Shown here piece after piece: positions 34,455-44,387 of a stretch of DNA of 64,000 bases. Each line of letters begins with the position of its first letter. Position 1 is the first letter of the stretch. The notes below the pieces were generated by a model, which did not search any database, was not told where the DNA came from, and worked only from the letters and a program-made list of their open reading frames with translations. Where the stretch lies: the NCBI GenBank assembly GCA_014529385.2, contig CM043942.1, positions 17,993,991 through 18,057,990 on the forward strand, given 5' to 3'. The DNA comes from Adiantum capillus-veneris. Its lineage: Eukaryota; Streptophyta; Polypodiopsida; Polypodiales; Pteridaceae. The position numbers and the translations under genes are program-made.

Positions 34455-35020
34455 TGTTAACCCTCACGGCACACGGACACCCTATGATCTATAAACGTTG
34501 TATTATTTATTTAAGTAGAGTCAGGTACCGGGCTTGTCGGTCCAATAGGGAAAGGTAGAGTGATCGTCGATGAGAGACGCACTTTAACTTGGACATTCAA
34601 GGGATTAGTTGGTTAAGCATGGGCGCCCAAGTGTGAATGGGGTGAGCTCCTGTAAAAGCCAACTAAACCTAATTTTTACTCATTCTCTCATTTGTGCAAT
34701 TGAAGAGTGCTCTTGCTCCATCTCCATCTTCTTCTTCTTCACCTCCTTGTGTGTGTGTGTGTGAGAGAGAGAGAGTGTGTGTGCGATCGAGCATTACGAA
34801 GGCACGACGGCGGCGAAGCGGTTGAGCACGGCACGACTGCAGCTTCTTCTTCATTGCGGCGAGGAATCCACCACGAAGGCGAGCGTAGAGCGGTGAGTGA
34901 CACACCCTTTGTTTTCTTGAGCTTGCTAGTTTAGGCTTGTTGTGTGCTTGGAGCCGTTTGTGGCTCGCATACGGTGTATTGGCAAGTCCCTTGCTTCGAC
35001 AGTGCGGCAAGGAGCGCACA
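34455..35020 (+). repeat. Nested element 3' LTR, 566 bp
   Basis: It differs from the 5' LTR by about six substitutions and a shorter GA/GT tract. The TATA box is changed to TGTAAAAG. Confidence 0.96.
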
Positions 35021-35025
35021 GTACC

Positions 35026-36092
35026 ATAAATTCCACAAGTTTATGCTTTCTCAAGGCTACAAACGTAGTGAGTTCGATCACTGTCTATATACAAAGAAGG
35101 CTAAGGATGGTAGTTGGCTGATCCTTATTTTGTATGTGGATGACATGTTGATTGCTGGCAAGCACTTGGAAGAAATTTCAGCTTTGAAGTCAAACATGGA
35201 AAAATCGTTTGACATGAAAGACATGGGTGAGGCAAGTCATATACTTGGTATGCACATTGAGAGAGACAGATCAAAGAAGTTGATTTGGTTATCTCAAACA
35301 GAGTATATTGACAAGGTTTTGCAACGTTTCAATATGGAGAAGGGAAAGGCACTGAGTGTTCCATTGCCACCATATGTGAAACTTAGCAAACAAGATTGTC
35401 CTATGTCTGAGGAAGAACAGGCTGAAATGGATAAGATTCCATATGCGTCTGCAGTGGGTAGTTTGATGTATGCAATGATTGCTACTCGCCCAGACATTGC
35501 ATTTGCAGTGGGAGTAGTAAGTCGATACATGTCAAACCCAGGCAAGAAACATTGGGAGGCAGTGAAAGGAATATTGAGATACCTGAAAGATACAAAGAGT
35601 ATGCGTATATGCTATGGGAGTCAGGAGCTAAGTGTAAAGGGTTTTACAGACTCAGATTATGCAGGTGACTTAGACAACCGAAGTTCTACGTCAGGGTATG
35701 TCTTTACATTGGCTGGTGGAGCAGTATCATGACGTTCTAGATTACAAGATTTTGTTACTCGGTCTACTACAGAGGATGAATATGTTGCAGCATCAGAGGC
35801 ATGCAAAGAATCAATTTGGCTTAATCGACTAGTAACATATTTGGGAATCAAAGAAGAGATGCCTGTGTTATATTGTGATATCCAAAGTGCTATACAATTG
35901 GCTCGCAATCCAGTTGATCACTCAAAGACAAAGCATGTGGATGTGAAGTATCATTTCATCACGGAAATGCTCGAGGATAAGCAACTTCAGCTTGTCAAAG
36001 TTCACACCACAGAAAATCCTGCTGATCTACTTACAAAAGGACTTCCCTCAGAGAGCTTTGCGCATTTTCGCAAGCAGTTAGGTGTAGGGTAG
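35026..36092 (+). pseudogene. Copia-1 pol, 3' part (RT end and RNase H)
   Basis: This resumes the frame cut at 26042 after the GTACC duplication (HKFHKFMLSQGYKRSE). The RT active site LYVDDMLIAG is present. RNase H shows TDSDYAGD, then a TGA at 35730-35732 where Trp is usual (AGGAVS-stop-RSRL), then TTEDEYVAASEACKE, CDIQSAI and the end GVG-stop at 36090-36092. A frame spanning both parts would be complete but for the TAA, the TGA and the nested element. The final KTKHVDVKYHFI segment is typical of copia RNase H. Confidence 0.95.
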
Positions 36093-36169
36093 TACATCAC
36101 TTCTCTACATCTCTTGTATATTAGCTTGTATAGTAGCTTCTCTCACACTTAAAGTACCACATTGGACTT

Positions 36170-36180
36170 TAAGTGGGAGG
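36170..36180 (+). other. Copia-1 polypurine tract
   Basis: TAAGTGGGAGG, directly before the 3' LTR; it primes plus-strand synthesis. Confidence 0.9.
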
Positions 36181-36181
36181 T

Positions 36182-36373
36182 TGTTGGGGTATAAAGCCCA
36201 ATGTGGTCACCCAGGTAAGTGGGCGGGCCGCCAGGTATGTACACATATTTTTTTGTAAAAACCTAATAAGAACTCAGTATGCTCTACACATTATAGTAGA
36301 GCGAGTTCACCATATCGTCGTGCTCTTCTTCTCGCACTCTCTCTCGCGTTGCACTTCCACTCGTACTCCTTCA
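36182..36373 (+). repeat. Copia-1 3' LTR, 192 bp
   Basis: Same length as the 5' LTR with 9 substitutions by eye. It is followed by GCTAC, the target duplication. Confidence 0.97.
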
Positions 36374-37032
36374 GCTACATGCCTTGAGTCGACGACGGTG
36401 TTCCCCTTGCTTTTTGCAACTGACACATGGCGTGCCCGCGACCTAACCCACCCACCCACCCAACCCCCCGCCCTTTTCCCTTTTCTTACTTAATTTACTT
36501 TAGCTTGAAAAGTATCTTTTATGATTCGCCTTAATTCAAACGTTTGCACCACCTATTCCCATCAAAGTTTGTTGGCTTTTCCACATTCCCAAAGGATAGA
36601 GCTTTAGTAGTAACTAACATTTATAGCCTTAGTCAAAATTAACATTATCAACAAGTAATCGTAAAATCATTGGTCAGACTCTGAAGATCAAAATTAGATT
36701 TATGGAACAAGTGTACTTGTAGGATGAGGATTGGTAAGAGGGCACCGCATGGTCCATGTTTTGCGATGGTGAGCTAGATAAGGTAAAGAGGATTACAGAG
36801 TGATAGCGAGCGAGATAGGGTTTTAGCAAGCAGAAAAGCAGTGCTATAGGAATTCGTTGGGCTGCCTAACTTGCAGTTTGTTGCCCACTGTGAAGGAAAG
36901 GAGTTGGAGGGGAAAGTGTCGACACAAAGGCCTCTCTTGCACTGGAGGTTTGTGGAAGCTCTCTGTATTGTGAGCCTTGTGTTTGCAAGGCTCTCAGTTG
37001 ACCGCCAAGGCCTCCACCGGCCCCTGGCTCTT
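36374..37032. other. Non-coding flank between copia-1 and the LINE
   Basis: No gene is supported. It holds a C-rich tract at 36446-36469 (G-quadruplex-like on the minus strand). Confidence 0.6.
36446..36469 (-). other. G-quadruplex-like motif
   Basis: On the minus strand, five runs of three or more G are separated by one or two bases (GGGGGG, then GGG four times). Confidence 0.7.
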
Positions 37033-37519
37033 GAAGCTTGTATCTCAGGAAATGTATTAATAAAAACAAACTACAACATTGCCTCACAGGTGGGGAGAGA
37101 GGCTTCCCAAAGTCAAAAAGAAAAATTACAAATCAAAACAGTAAAAGGCCATAACAAGCCTTTCCTTAGAATAGATTCCCAACATAATGTCTTTCTGTGA
37201 CTGCCATCTGTGTTCTCTTTGAATGAGATACAGAGGACCATTACCCACATTCTTCATTTGGTCCAGACAAGAGGTAGAAATTTTCTTCATCTGATAGACA
37301 AACTTTGAGGTGTTGTCCTCCTTTTTTCCATTGAAAATGGTTTTAATTCGCTGAGTCTAGCAAGACCATCGATAGCTCGATCTCCATATATTCCAAAGAG
37401 GGATGTCCATTCTGATACATTCACCTACTAATATTTCTTGAGTTGACAATTGGTGTGGATGCACTTCTTCATAGCTCAAGCCTAAAACTAGTAGTTTGGA
37501 GGAATTGGAAGGATAGCTA

Positions 37520-40500
37520 GTAAAAATATGGTGAACGTCTTCAGTAGAGTTGCATCTCTTGCACTTCCCATCCCCAATTCTAGCTTTGAGTCCTCTCTGT
37601 CCAGTCCATATGCCTTGATGTAGAATCAGCCAAGCAAGAAAATTGTGCTTGATTGGAATAGCAAAGCTCCAAAGGCATTTAAATCTATATATACATTGCT
37701 TTGAGCTCTATTGCAGCCCCCATTTGAAGTTCAGCTTTTGTCTAAGCTTTTCCTCAAAATCTGGGATGTCAGAGGACAGTTTGTATGCCTTCCAAGCACA
37801 CTTCTATAGAGTTAAAGACTTGCTATGTCTGAGTATTGTTGTACTCTGAAGTTGAGCTTTCAAATCTTCTAGTCTATTCAGCAAATCTGTAAGACATCTA
37901 GCAGAGATATTAAAACGGTTAGATAACTAGTTGGGGGAGAGCCAATAACCATTGTCGTGTAGGTCTCCCCATGTTCTTATGCCTGCTTTGAAACATTTTT
38001 GAGCTTTTATTGAAAGGCTCTTCCCAGTCTTACTTGATGACCATCCCATCCATATAGAATCATATAAGATTATAGTACCATCATTCATAAAGTGCTGGGG
38101 AAAGTGATATGACTTTTTGATTTTAAACCAGGACTCCCACAGTCTGATGACAAGCAGAGAACCTGTAAGTCCGAAGCTCTAGTTAGAAGATATTACATCC
38201 CAAACAGAGAGTTCCTTCCAAACTTTGTACTCCTGTACATGAAACTTTTTAATATTTCTTTTTATCAGGCAAGCCCATAAGTCTTGACTTTCAATGGATC
38301 CGACTATCCATTTAGCTACCATATTTACAACCATTCTGTTAATATCCAATATCCTAGACCTCCTCTAGTTTTGTGCAGGCAGCAGGTGCTCCAAGCCACC
38401 TTAGGTATTTTATTGATGTCTTTTGTTCCTGCCCAAAGAAATCTTCTAGACAAAGAAGTTATTTGATTAAGTTGAGAACAGGTGGGCTTCCAACAAGAAA
38501 TGAAATAGATTAAATAAGGAAGCAAAACTTTATTCGATACAAAATTTCTGGAGGCAAGAGAAGGTTGAAGAGCTTTCCACATAAAAATCTTCCTTTTGAA
38601 CTTTGCCATAATTCACTCCCATCTTTGCCCCATAGTGACTTTGCATCCCATGGGTATTCCTAATAACTGAATATTTGTCCATCTGGTATCAGATTGCAAC
38701 CAGCTATATTGACAGAAGGGGGTATTATCCCATTTGAGGCTTTGAATCTAGTTTTTTTATGGTTGATTTGAGAGCCACTGGCAAGGCAAAAAGTGCTTAG
38801 ACAATCCATGAATACTTTTGCTTATTCAAAATCTGCATTAGTAAGGGCATTAGTGTCATCAACAAACATCTGCAAACAAAGATCATTTAAGGAGCCAACT
38901 ATTTGAATACCCTTCAATTTTCCTTCCTGCATTCTACTCTTTACAATCCATCCCAGTGCATCTGAAGTTATGGCAAAAAGCAGAAGTGCTAGAGGACAAC
39001 CTTGCCTTATATATCTCATCAACCTTATGAAATCTGTTAATTCCCCATTAACTGAAATTCTGGCATAAGCATTTCCAAAAAGCACATGCACAAATTAAAT
39101 AAATCCTTTGCCTAGCCCCATATCAAAAAGTGAATGCAGAATGAATTCCCATTCCATTCTGTCATAGGCCTTGTCAAAATCTACTTTGAAAAAGAAGAAG
39201 CCTTGATCATTTCCATAGCATGTTCCATGCCCTCCCAGAGGGTGATGATAGCATCAAGTATGAATCTACCTTTAATGAAACCCTTTTTCTCCTGAAGAAT
39301 GAAGCTGTTCATGAGAGGATTGAGTCTCCTAGCTAAGGACAGGGAAAAAAATTTATATATAGAAGTCAGATAGGTAATAGGTATCCAATTGCTGAGGTCC
39401 TCCCTATCTCCTTTTTTATGGATGAGTTTGACAACTCCAGTGTTGACAAAAGCAGGAAGAGCCCCCAATCTAACAGCTTCTTGCCACACTAGGATCAGAT
39501 AAGGTGCTATGAACTCTTTGAACTGGATATAAAATTCATTGGGTAGGCCATCAATTCTTGGGTTTTTTCCAGTCTTGACTTCCTCAAGAGAGATAGGCTG
39601 GTCCAAGAAGTGTGCTTGATGAGGAGCAACAATCTTCTTTCTGGACTGGGCTATAAAATCCCTAGCCTCTTGTGTTTCTTTATTTCTCTTAGGAAGACCA
39701 GAGAAGATATTAGCAATAACTCATAGACTGTAGAAACATCTTCTTTGTGAGACTTAGTAGGATTTCCATCAGTTCCTTTCAACAAAGGTATAAAATCCTT
39801 AGATTTTGTTTTTTTCAACAAATTATACATACTTTTAATGGGCCTGTCTATTTTTCCTGCCCAAAATTCTCTAGTGAAAGCAAGGGCACTGTTAGCATCA
39901 AGGAGCTCTTCCTGCTTGAGTGACACTCTAAGACCAATAGCCTAGGAGAGGGAGGGTCAGCGCAGGAGAGAGATTCTTCAAGTTGAAGAATTTACTTAGA
40001 TATTATCATCCTTATATGAGCCCTAATGTCCTTAGCTATTTTTTTGTACCTGGTCATGACTCTCTGTATATCCTTAACAGCAAACTCCCAAGCCTTAGCA
40101 GGAGAGGGGTAAAGAGCAAAAGACTCCTTCATGATGACTTGAACTTTATGTTTAATGCAGTCTATGTCAAACTGAGCATAGTCTAGATGGGCCCAACCAG
40201 ATTTGAACTTGTTCTCAGACTTCATTAGGTTAAAAAGCACAGGCTTGTGATCAAATAACAAAATGGAAGCATCAGACTTGCATTGAACCAACCAATGATC
40301 CTGAAGCACAATTGCAGACATGTACACTCTGTCAAGCCTGGTTGACCTGTAGCATTCCCAAGACTGCTTGTTGTTCCAAGTAGAACCAACCTCCTCAGAT
40401 ACATCTAGTAAATTCAGGGAATCGTCAAATCAGGCCAATGTAATTTTTCATTACCAAAAATTACCTACTCCAATGAACTTGATCTGTCAGCAATTTGCTC

Positions 40501-40941
40501 TACCATGTTGAAGTCTCCTGCCAAAATCACATTCTTTGACAGAGTGTTAATTTCTTGCCACCACTGAGATCTTTCTGTCACAGAGTTAGGAGCATATACA
40601 ATAACTATAGTGTAGCTGATAGGATCAGCCAGAGTGACAACCACCCACCAACCTTTATTGGAGTAGTGTACATTGGTGACCAAATTATCCCATTTGCAAG
40701 ACATACCTATGACATCACCCCCTCTACCTACAAAACGATTAGTGGAATACCATTGAAAACTAGAGCCTATTCTGTTCAGGTTGAACTCTAGCTCGTTACC
40801 TTTGAGTTTGACTTCCTGTAGACAAATGTAGTCAGGATGAAGGGACAAATCCTGCATCCATTTTTTGATAACCATAGCTCTTGAAGGGTTTGTTAGCACT
40901 TTACAATTGAAGGAAAAACCAGAAAAATCAGGACAAATCAT
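37520..40941 (-). pseudogene. LINE ORF2 (endonuclease, RT, C-terminal Cys/His), heavily broken
   Basis: The endonuclease is readable at 40941-40465 (CLQEVKLKG, YAPNSV, LAGDFNMVE), with the catalytic GDFN retained. The linker follows in pieces (40327-39992 and 39926-39651). RT starts at 39606 (NPRIDGLPNEFY, GVVKLIHKKGDR, EKKGFIKGRFILDAI). It changes frame near 39180 into FDKAYDRMEWEF and reaches YIRQGCPLALLLF and FVDDTNALT (about 38860-38830). The post-RT region has CKVTMGQRW and LPYLIYFISCWKP. Near 37575 a zinc-type end reads CKRCNSTEDVHHIF. Many stops and frameshifts are present. Confidence 0.8.
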
Positions 40942-41265
40942 TTTTTGTTGCTTTTGTTAGGTTTGACCATAGATATAGAAGCCCTATTGGGATCAATGGA
41001 TTTCTCCACCTTTCTCTTGCTTTTGATTATCTATAAATTGGGTAAAGAATCTTGCTCAACTTGAGTCATGACAGTGTCCATTGAGGGAGTTGGGGAGTTG
41101 GCCAAGGTAGCCTTTTCTTCCTGGGAGGGCTTTCCTTCCCCATCAGTATCAGAGTGAAATTGGGCAATATAGGGATCAAAACATCTTCCAATAGAACATC
41201 AAAGTAGTTAGAGTTAGTAGGATTACCCCCTCTCCTCCGTTGCATCCTATTACTGGTTCTCCTGT

Positions 41266-42251
41266 TTATACTGGTTGAAAATCCTTTTGAGAAGTAGGTT
41301 TGTGATCCTTAGTAGAGTGATTTGGAACTTTGGATTGAGAGAGGATAGTACAGTCTTTAATAAGATGACCCTGCTGAAAACAGTGGAAGCAAGAGTTAGG
41401 GAGATTTCTATATAGAATTTTTTGTTCATGGAGAAGACATCCTTCACTGTCTTTGATAGGGACCAACAGCTTAGGAGCTTTGCATAGATCCACTTCTATA
41501 AGAAGTTGAGGGTCCCATTTGGGGTTAATCCTCCCTCTGGCCTTCTGTCCAAGGACCTTGCCCACATAGGAACCAATTTTTCTTAACCATGGGTAGTATT
41601 CAAATGGTAGATCAGGGAAATCAATCCACATGGGTGCTTTAGTGGGCTTATCACCTCTAGGGTTAAAACCCTTATACAATTTAAAAAAGAAAATGGGAGT
41701 ATTATGAATGAGCCACTGTCCTTCTGTTATGACCTATAGAGCGCTATTAGCATCTTCAAAGAAAAAAGATAATAATTATTGGGTAGATATTGAAGCTGCA
41801 GGGGAAAGACATTTCTGTTTTCCCAATTGACAGCTACCCAATTTTTGAGCACTTCAAGGGAAGGTCTGGACCCATGGCACAGACCTATCACAAACCTATC
41901 AACAAGCTGGTTATGCCAAGAGTCCAGTTCTTTCTTACTAATGGTGACACAGTCCTCATTTTCACATACAGGTTCAGTGTTGGTTTCTACATGATAATCT
42001 GAAGCGGGATGATGCTGCTCATTGTCAGGGACAACAGGGGATGGGGCATTGATGGGGGAAGATGACAGACCACCTTTATCAGGTTCTACAGATCTAGAGG
42101 TAGAGGGGAAATGCATGCCAGTAGGAATATTCCCCTTCCATTCATTGTTAATCATAAAAGAGGGCATAAGCCCCATACCTTGCTTAGCTGGTTGGTATAG
42201 TGGATTGTCATACCTTTCTGCGTGGCTTCTGATGGCATCAACATAAGACAA
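41266..42251 (-). pseudogene. LINE ORF1 (DUF4283-like, zinc knuckle)
   Basis: The first part (42251-41727) ends in a DUF4283-like fold (LVDRFVIGLCHGSRPSLEVL, NYYLFSLKMLIA). After a stop and frame change, 41679-41266 continues with PMWIDFPDLPFEYYPWLRKI and the zinc knuckle CFHCFQQGHLIKDC. ORF1 proteins of this type bind LINE RNA. One stop and one frame change are visible. Confidence 0.75.
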
Positions 42252-42751
42252 ATGACGCGCCTGATTGAAGATCGATAGGAACTATTGAGGGTGTAGCACA
42301 TTTCCCGTCATGAAGGACCGGACAGATTCTTCTGGGGTGCTTCTTGAGTGAGCAAGTATAGACTGTCTGAGAACTGGGCCACCCTGAAGGCCTCCATGGA
42401 CAGTAGAGGGATTAACTGCACCTATTGCAATTGATGATCCCTTGTATAGTAGGAATGGAGCCTTCCATAGCTGTAGAGGTATTCATGGGGGAATGCACAG
42501 GCATTCCATTGACTAACGCCTCATACAGAGATATGGAGGGCTCCCCCCCAAGGGGAGTCTAGAGCTTACTTAGCAGGGGAGAAAAGGGTAGAGAAGGGAA
42601 AAGGACAGAGGGCGTCAAAAAGGGGGAAGGCCAGACACTCATACATTGCATGCAATACGGACATGCACAGAACTCTCCCTCCTTCGTCTCTCTTATACAA
42701 GAATATTTAGAAAATATTATATTGTCCCCTTGGGGGGTGTTTTTCGGTGAC

Positions 42752-43924
42752 ATGGAACTTGTTGTGACGAAGTCAGGGGATCTAGGTGGCATGGGGTCAC
42801 CAGATCCTGGCCGATGGGGGACAAAATTTGTATTGGCTGTAGAGGGGAGAAAAAGGGCGTGCGATTCAGATACCTCAAATCCGGAGAAAATTTTGACACT
42901 CACTCACTATCACAAGAAATCCTACTCGGGACGATCAAGCAAAATCAAACGAAGGTGGACAATGGCTATGCGATTCAGGATGACTTTAATCTAGAAGCCG
43001 CGATTCGGAGCATAGAGTTATGTTGTGCTCATATAGTGGTGGTATATGTTATGGGCCAACGAATGTCAACTCATGGATTATGGGAGGTGGTGATAGCGGT
43101 AACTAGCAATAGAAATGCAATCTTCCATTTCAGCGTAGTTGAAAAAGGCTACTATGTGGCAAGATGTGCTTTTGAAAAAATTGTTTAGGACCTAGTCATG
43201 ACAGGAGGCATATGGGGAGCTTCCTATTTTGCTTATGTTATGCCCTGGATGCTCGAGTTCTGTCCAAAGGAAGAGTTTATGGACTTCTATCTAGTGTGGT
43301 TCACACTCAAATGTTCCTTTATGGCTTCAAGGTCATGTGGACTCCATCGCTACTATGCTGGGCAGGGTTCTCTTCATTCTAAAACTGCAGCGTGTAAGGT
43401 CCGTCCTGAAGATTAAGGTATGCATACTATGGAATATGAGCCAACCTATTCCCAAATATCTGGATTTGAGCATGGGAAATTGGCAAATATCAACAAAACT
43501 TAGCATTTGTGTCATTTCCAAATGCTTGTTACATAGTATTGGGCACTATGCAAGGGATTGCCCTGAGGTGGTAACTGCTCCTTGTCAGAGGATCGAGGCG
43601 ATGTGGATGCATGTCACTAGAGAGGTTGAGCCTGCAGTGGACGACACAAAGATAGAAGTAAAAACCAAGGAACAAGATGGGTCAAGTGGGGAGGTAGATA
43701 AAGAGATGGATTGCAATACAGAGGAGCTACAAGAGGAACAAGATGTGGAGATCGTACCTTCTTACGAGATCAACAAAGAGATTGGAAACCGGAGGAGGGA
43801 GGTACATGATAAACCTATGCAGATGGATAACAGGCCCTCAAATAAGATAGAGTCTATTAGCTTAGAGGCTTTCAACCTCAAAGGGAGTAACAATGAGACA
43901 GAGGGCCCTTGTGTTGAGGAGTAG
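42752..43924 (+). pseudogene. LINE ORF1 (DUF4283-like, zinc knuckle, acidic tail), frameshifted
   Basis: The frame from 42814 gives a DUF4283-like domain (AHIVVVYVMG, FHFSVVEKGYYVARCAFEKIV) with a stop at 43186, then MPWMLEFCPKEEFMDFYLVWF. A frame change near 43320-43340 leads to PLWLQGHVDSIATMLGRVLF and a knuckle-like KCLLHSIGHYARDCPE, in which the first cysteine spacing is abnormal. An acidic tail (EVDKEMDCNTEELQEEQD) ends at the stop at 43922-43924. Confidence 0.65.
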
Positions 43925-44029
43925 GGAAAGACAGAGACAGTCTGGTGGAGACTTCAGGCCCTTCGACCACCACCATGAGTCTGCTAAAGAGAATAGCTAA
44001 AAAAAGTTGATAATTGCAACAATAGGCTT

Positions 44030-44265
44030 TGACTTGGAAGTAAAGGAGTGCGCTGTGATAGGGCACTCTCCGTGGTGGAAACCCAAAGATAATCTAAGTC
44101 ACATTGGTGTCGTTCAGTGTCAGGGTGACACCCTTCATTTGTGCGTTGTGACTTGGCGGTAAAGGGGTGCGCTGTGACATGGCTCTCTCCGTGGTGGCAA
44201 CCCTAAGCCAACCTAAGTCACATTGGTGTCATTTAGTGTCAGGGTGACACCCTTCATCAGCTGAT
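44030..44265 (+). repeat. 119-bp tandem duplication in the LINE 3' UTR
   Basis: Two copies of a unit with GACTTGG(A/C)(A/G)GTAAAGG...GTGCGCTGTGA and GTGTCAGGGTGACACCCTTCAT. Each contains the palindrome-like GTGTCAGGGTGACAC. Confidence 0.85.
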
Positions 44266-44387
44266 GTAACAATTTCCATGTGTCTTAGGTGATGCCATGG
44301 CTGTGTAGTAGGAGCATGGTCTGCAATGTAACTTTTTTGGTTTTGTAAGATATACATACACTCATATTGTGAGTTTGGGAAAAAAAA

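Larger units (their letters stand above)
26043..35020 (+). mobile_element. Nested gag-protease-only gypsy-type element (TR-GAG-like)
   Basis: LTRs at 26043-26618 (576 bp) and 34455-35020 (566 bp) are flanked by GTACC (26038-26042 and 35021-35025). An Asp-tRNA primer binding site follows the 5' LTR and a polypurine tract precedes the 3' LTR. The 7.8-kb interior encodes gag with zinc knuckles and a protease, but I find no RT, RNase H or integrase on either strand. It should therefore depend on enzymes from another element. About six substitutions plus a microsatellite length difference separate the LTRs, so the insertion is recent. The Asp primer and gag style point to the Athila/Tat side of plant gypsy elements. 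Confidence 0.93.
21839..36373 (+). mobile_element. Complete copia retrotransposon (copia-1) split by a nested gypsy element
   Basis: Two 192-bp LTRs (21839-22030 and 36182-36373) are flanked by the 5-bp duplication GCTAC (21834-21838 and 36374-36378). A primer binding site for initiator-Met tRNA (22033-22044) and a polypurine tract (36170-36180) sit at the expected places. Removing the nested element (26043-35020 plus one GTACC) gives an element of about 5.55 kb. The LTRs differ at 9 of 192 positions by my count. The pol frame has only two nonsense changes besides the insertion. Confidence 0.97.
37033..42640 (-). mobile_element. Nearly full-length, decayed LINE (L1-like)
   Basis: On the minus strand a nucleic-acid-binding ORF1 (42251-41266) is followed by ORF2: endonuclease (40941-40465), RT (39606-38700), post-RT region (38609-38325) and a Cys/His end (37580-37520). 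The layout matches plant L1 elements. The 3' end is placed near 37033, where TTTATTAATACATTTCC stands on the minus strand. The 5' end is near 42640, just before a plus-strand LINE. No target duplication was established. Confidence 0.8.
42650..44387 (+). mobile_element. Plus-strand LINE copy with ORF1 and 3' end, ORF2 deleted
   Basis: ORF1 (42752-43924) is followed almost at once by a 3' untranslated region with a 119-bp tandem duplication. It ends in ACTCATATTGTGAGT (44360-44374) and an A8 run (44380-44387). No endonuclease or RT lies between, so an internal deletion or template switch is likely. It stands head to head with the minus-strand LINE on its left. Confidence 0.65.

Noticed and set aside
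31762-35732. TGA codons at 31762 and 35730 as selenocysteine or programmed readthrough
   Set aside because: They replace conserved Arg and Trp in elements that carry other damage. Simple nonsense mutation is enough, although 31762 deserves a check in sibling copies.
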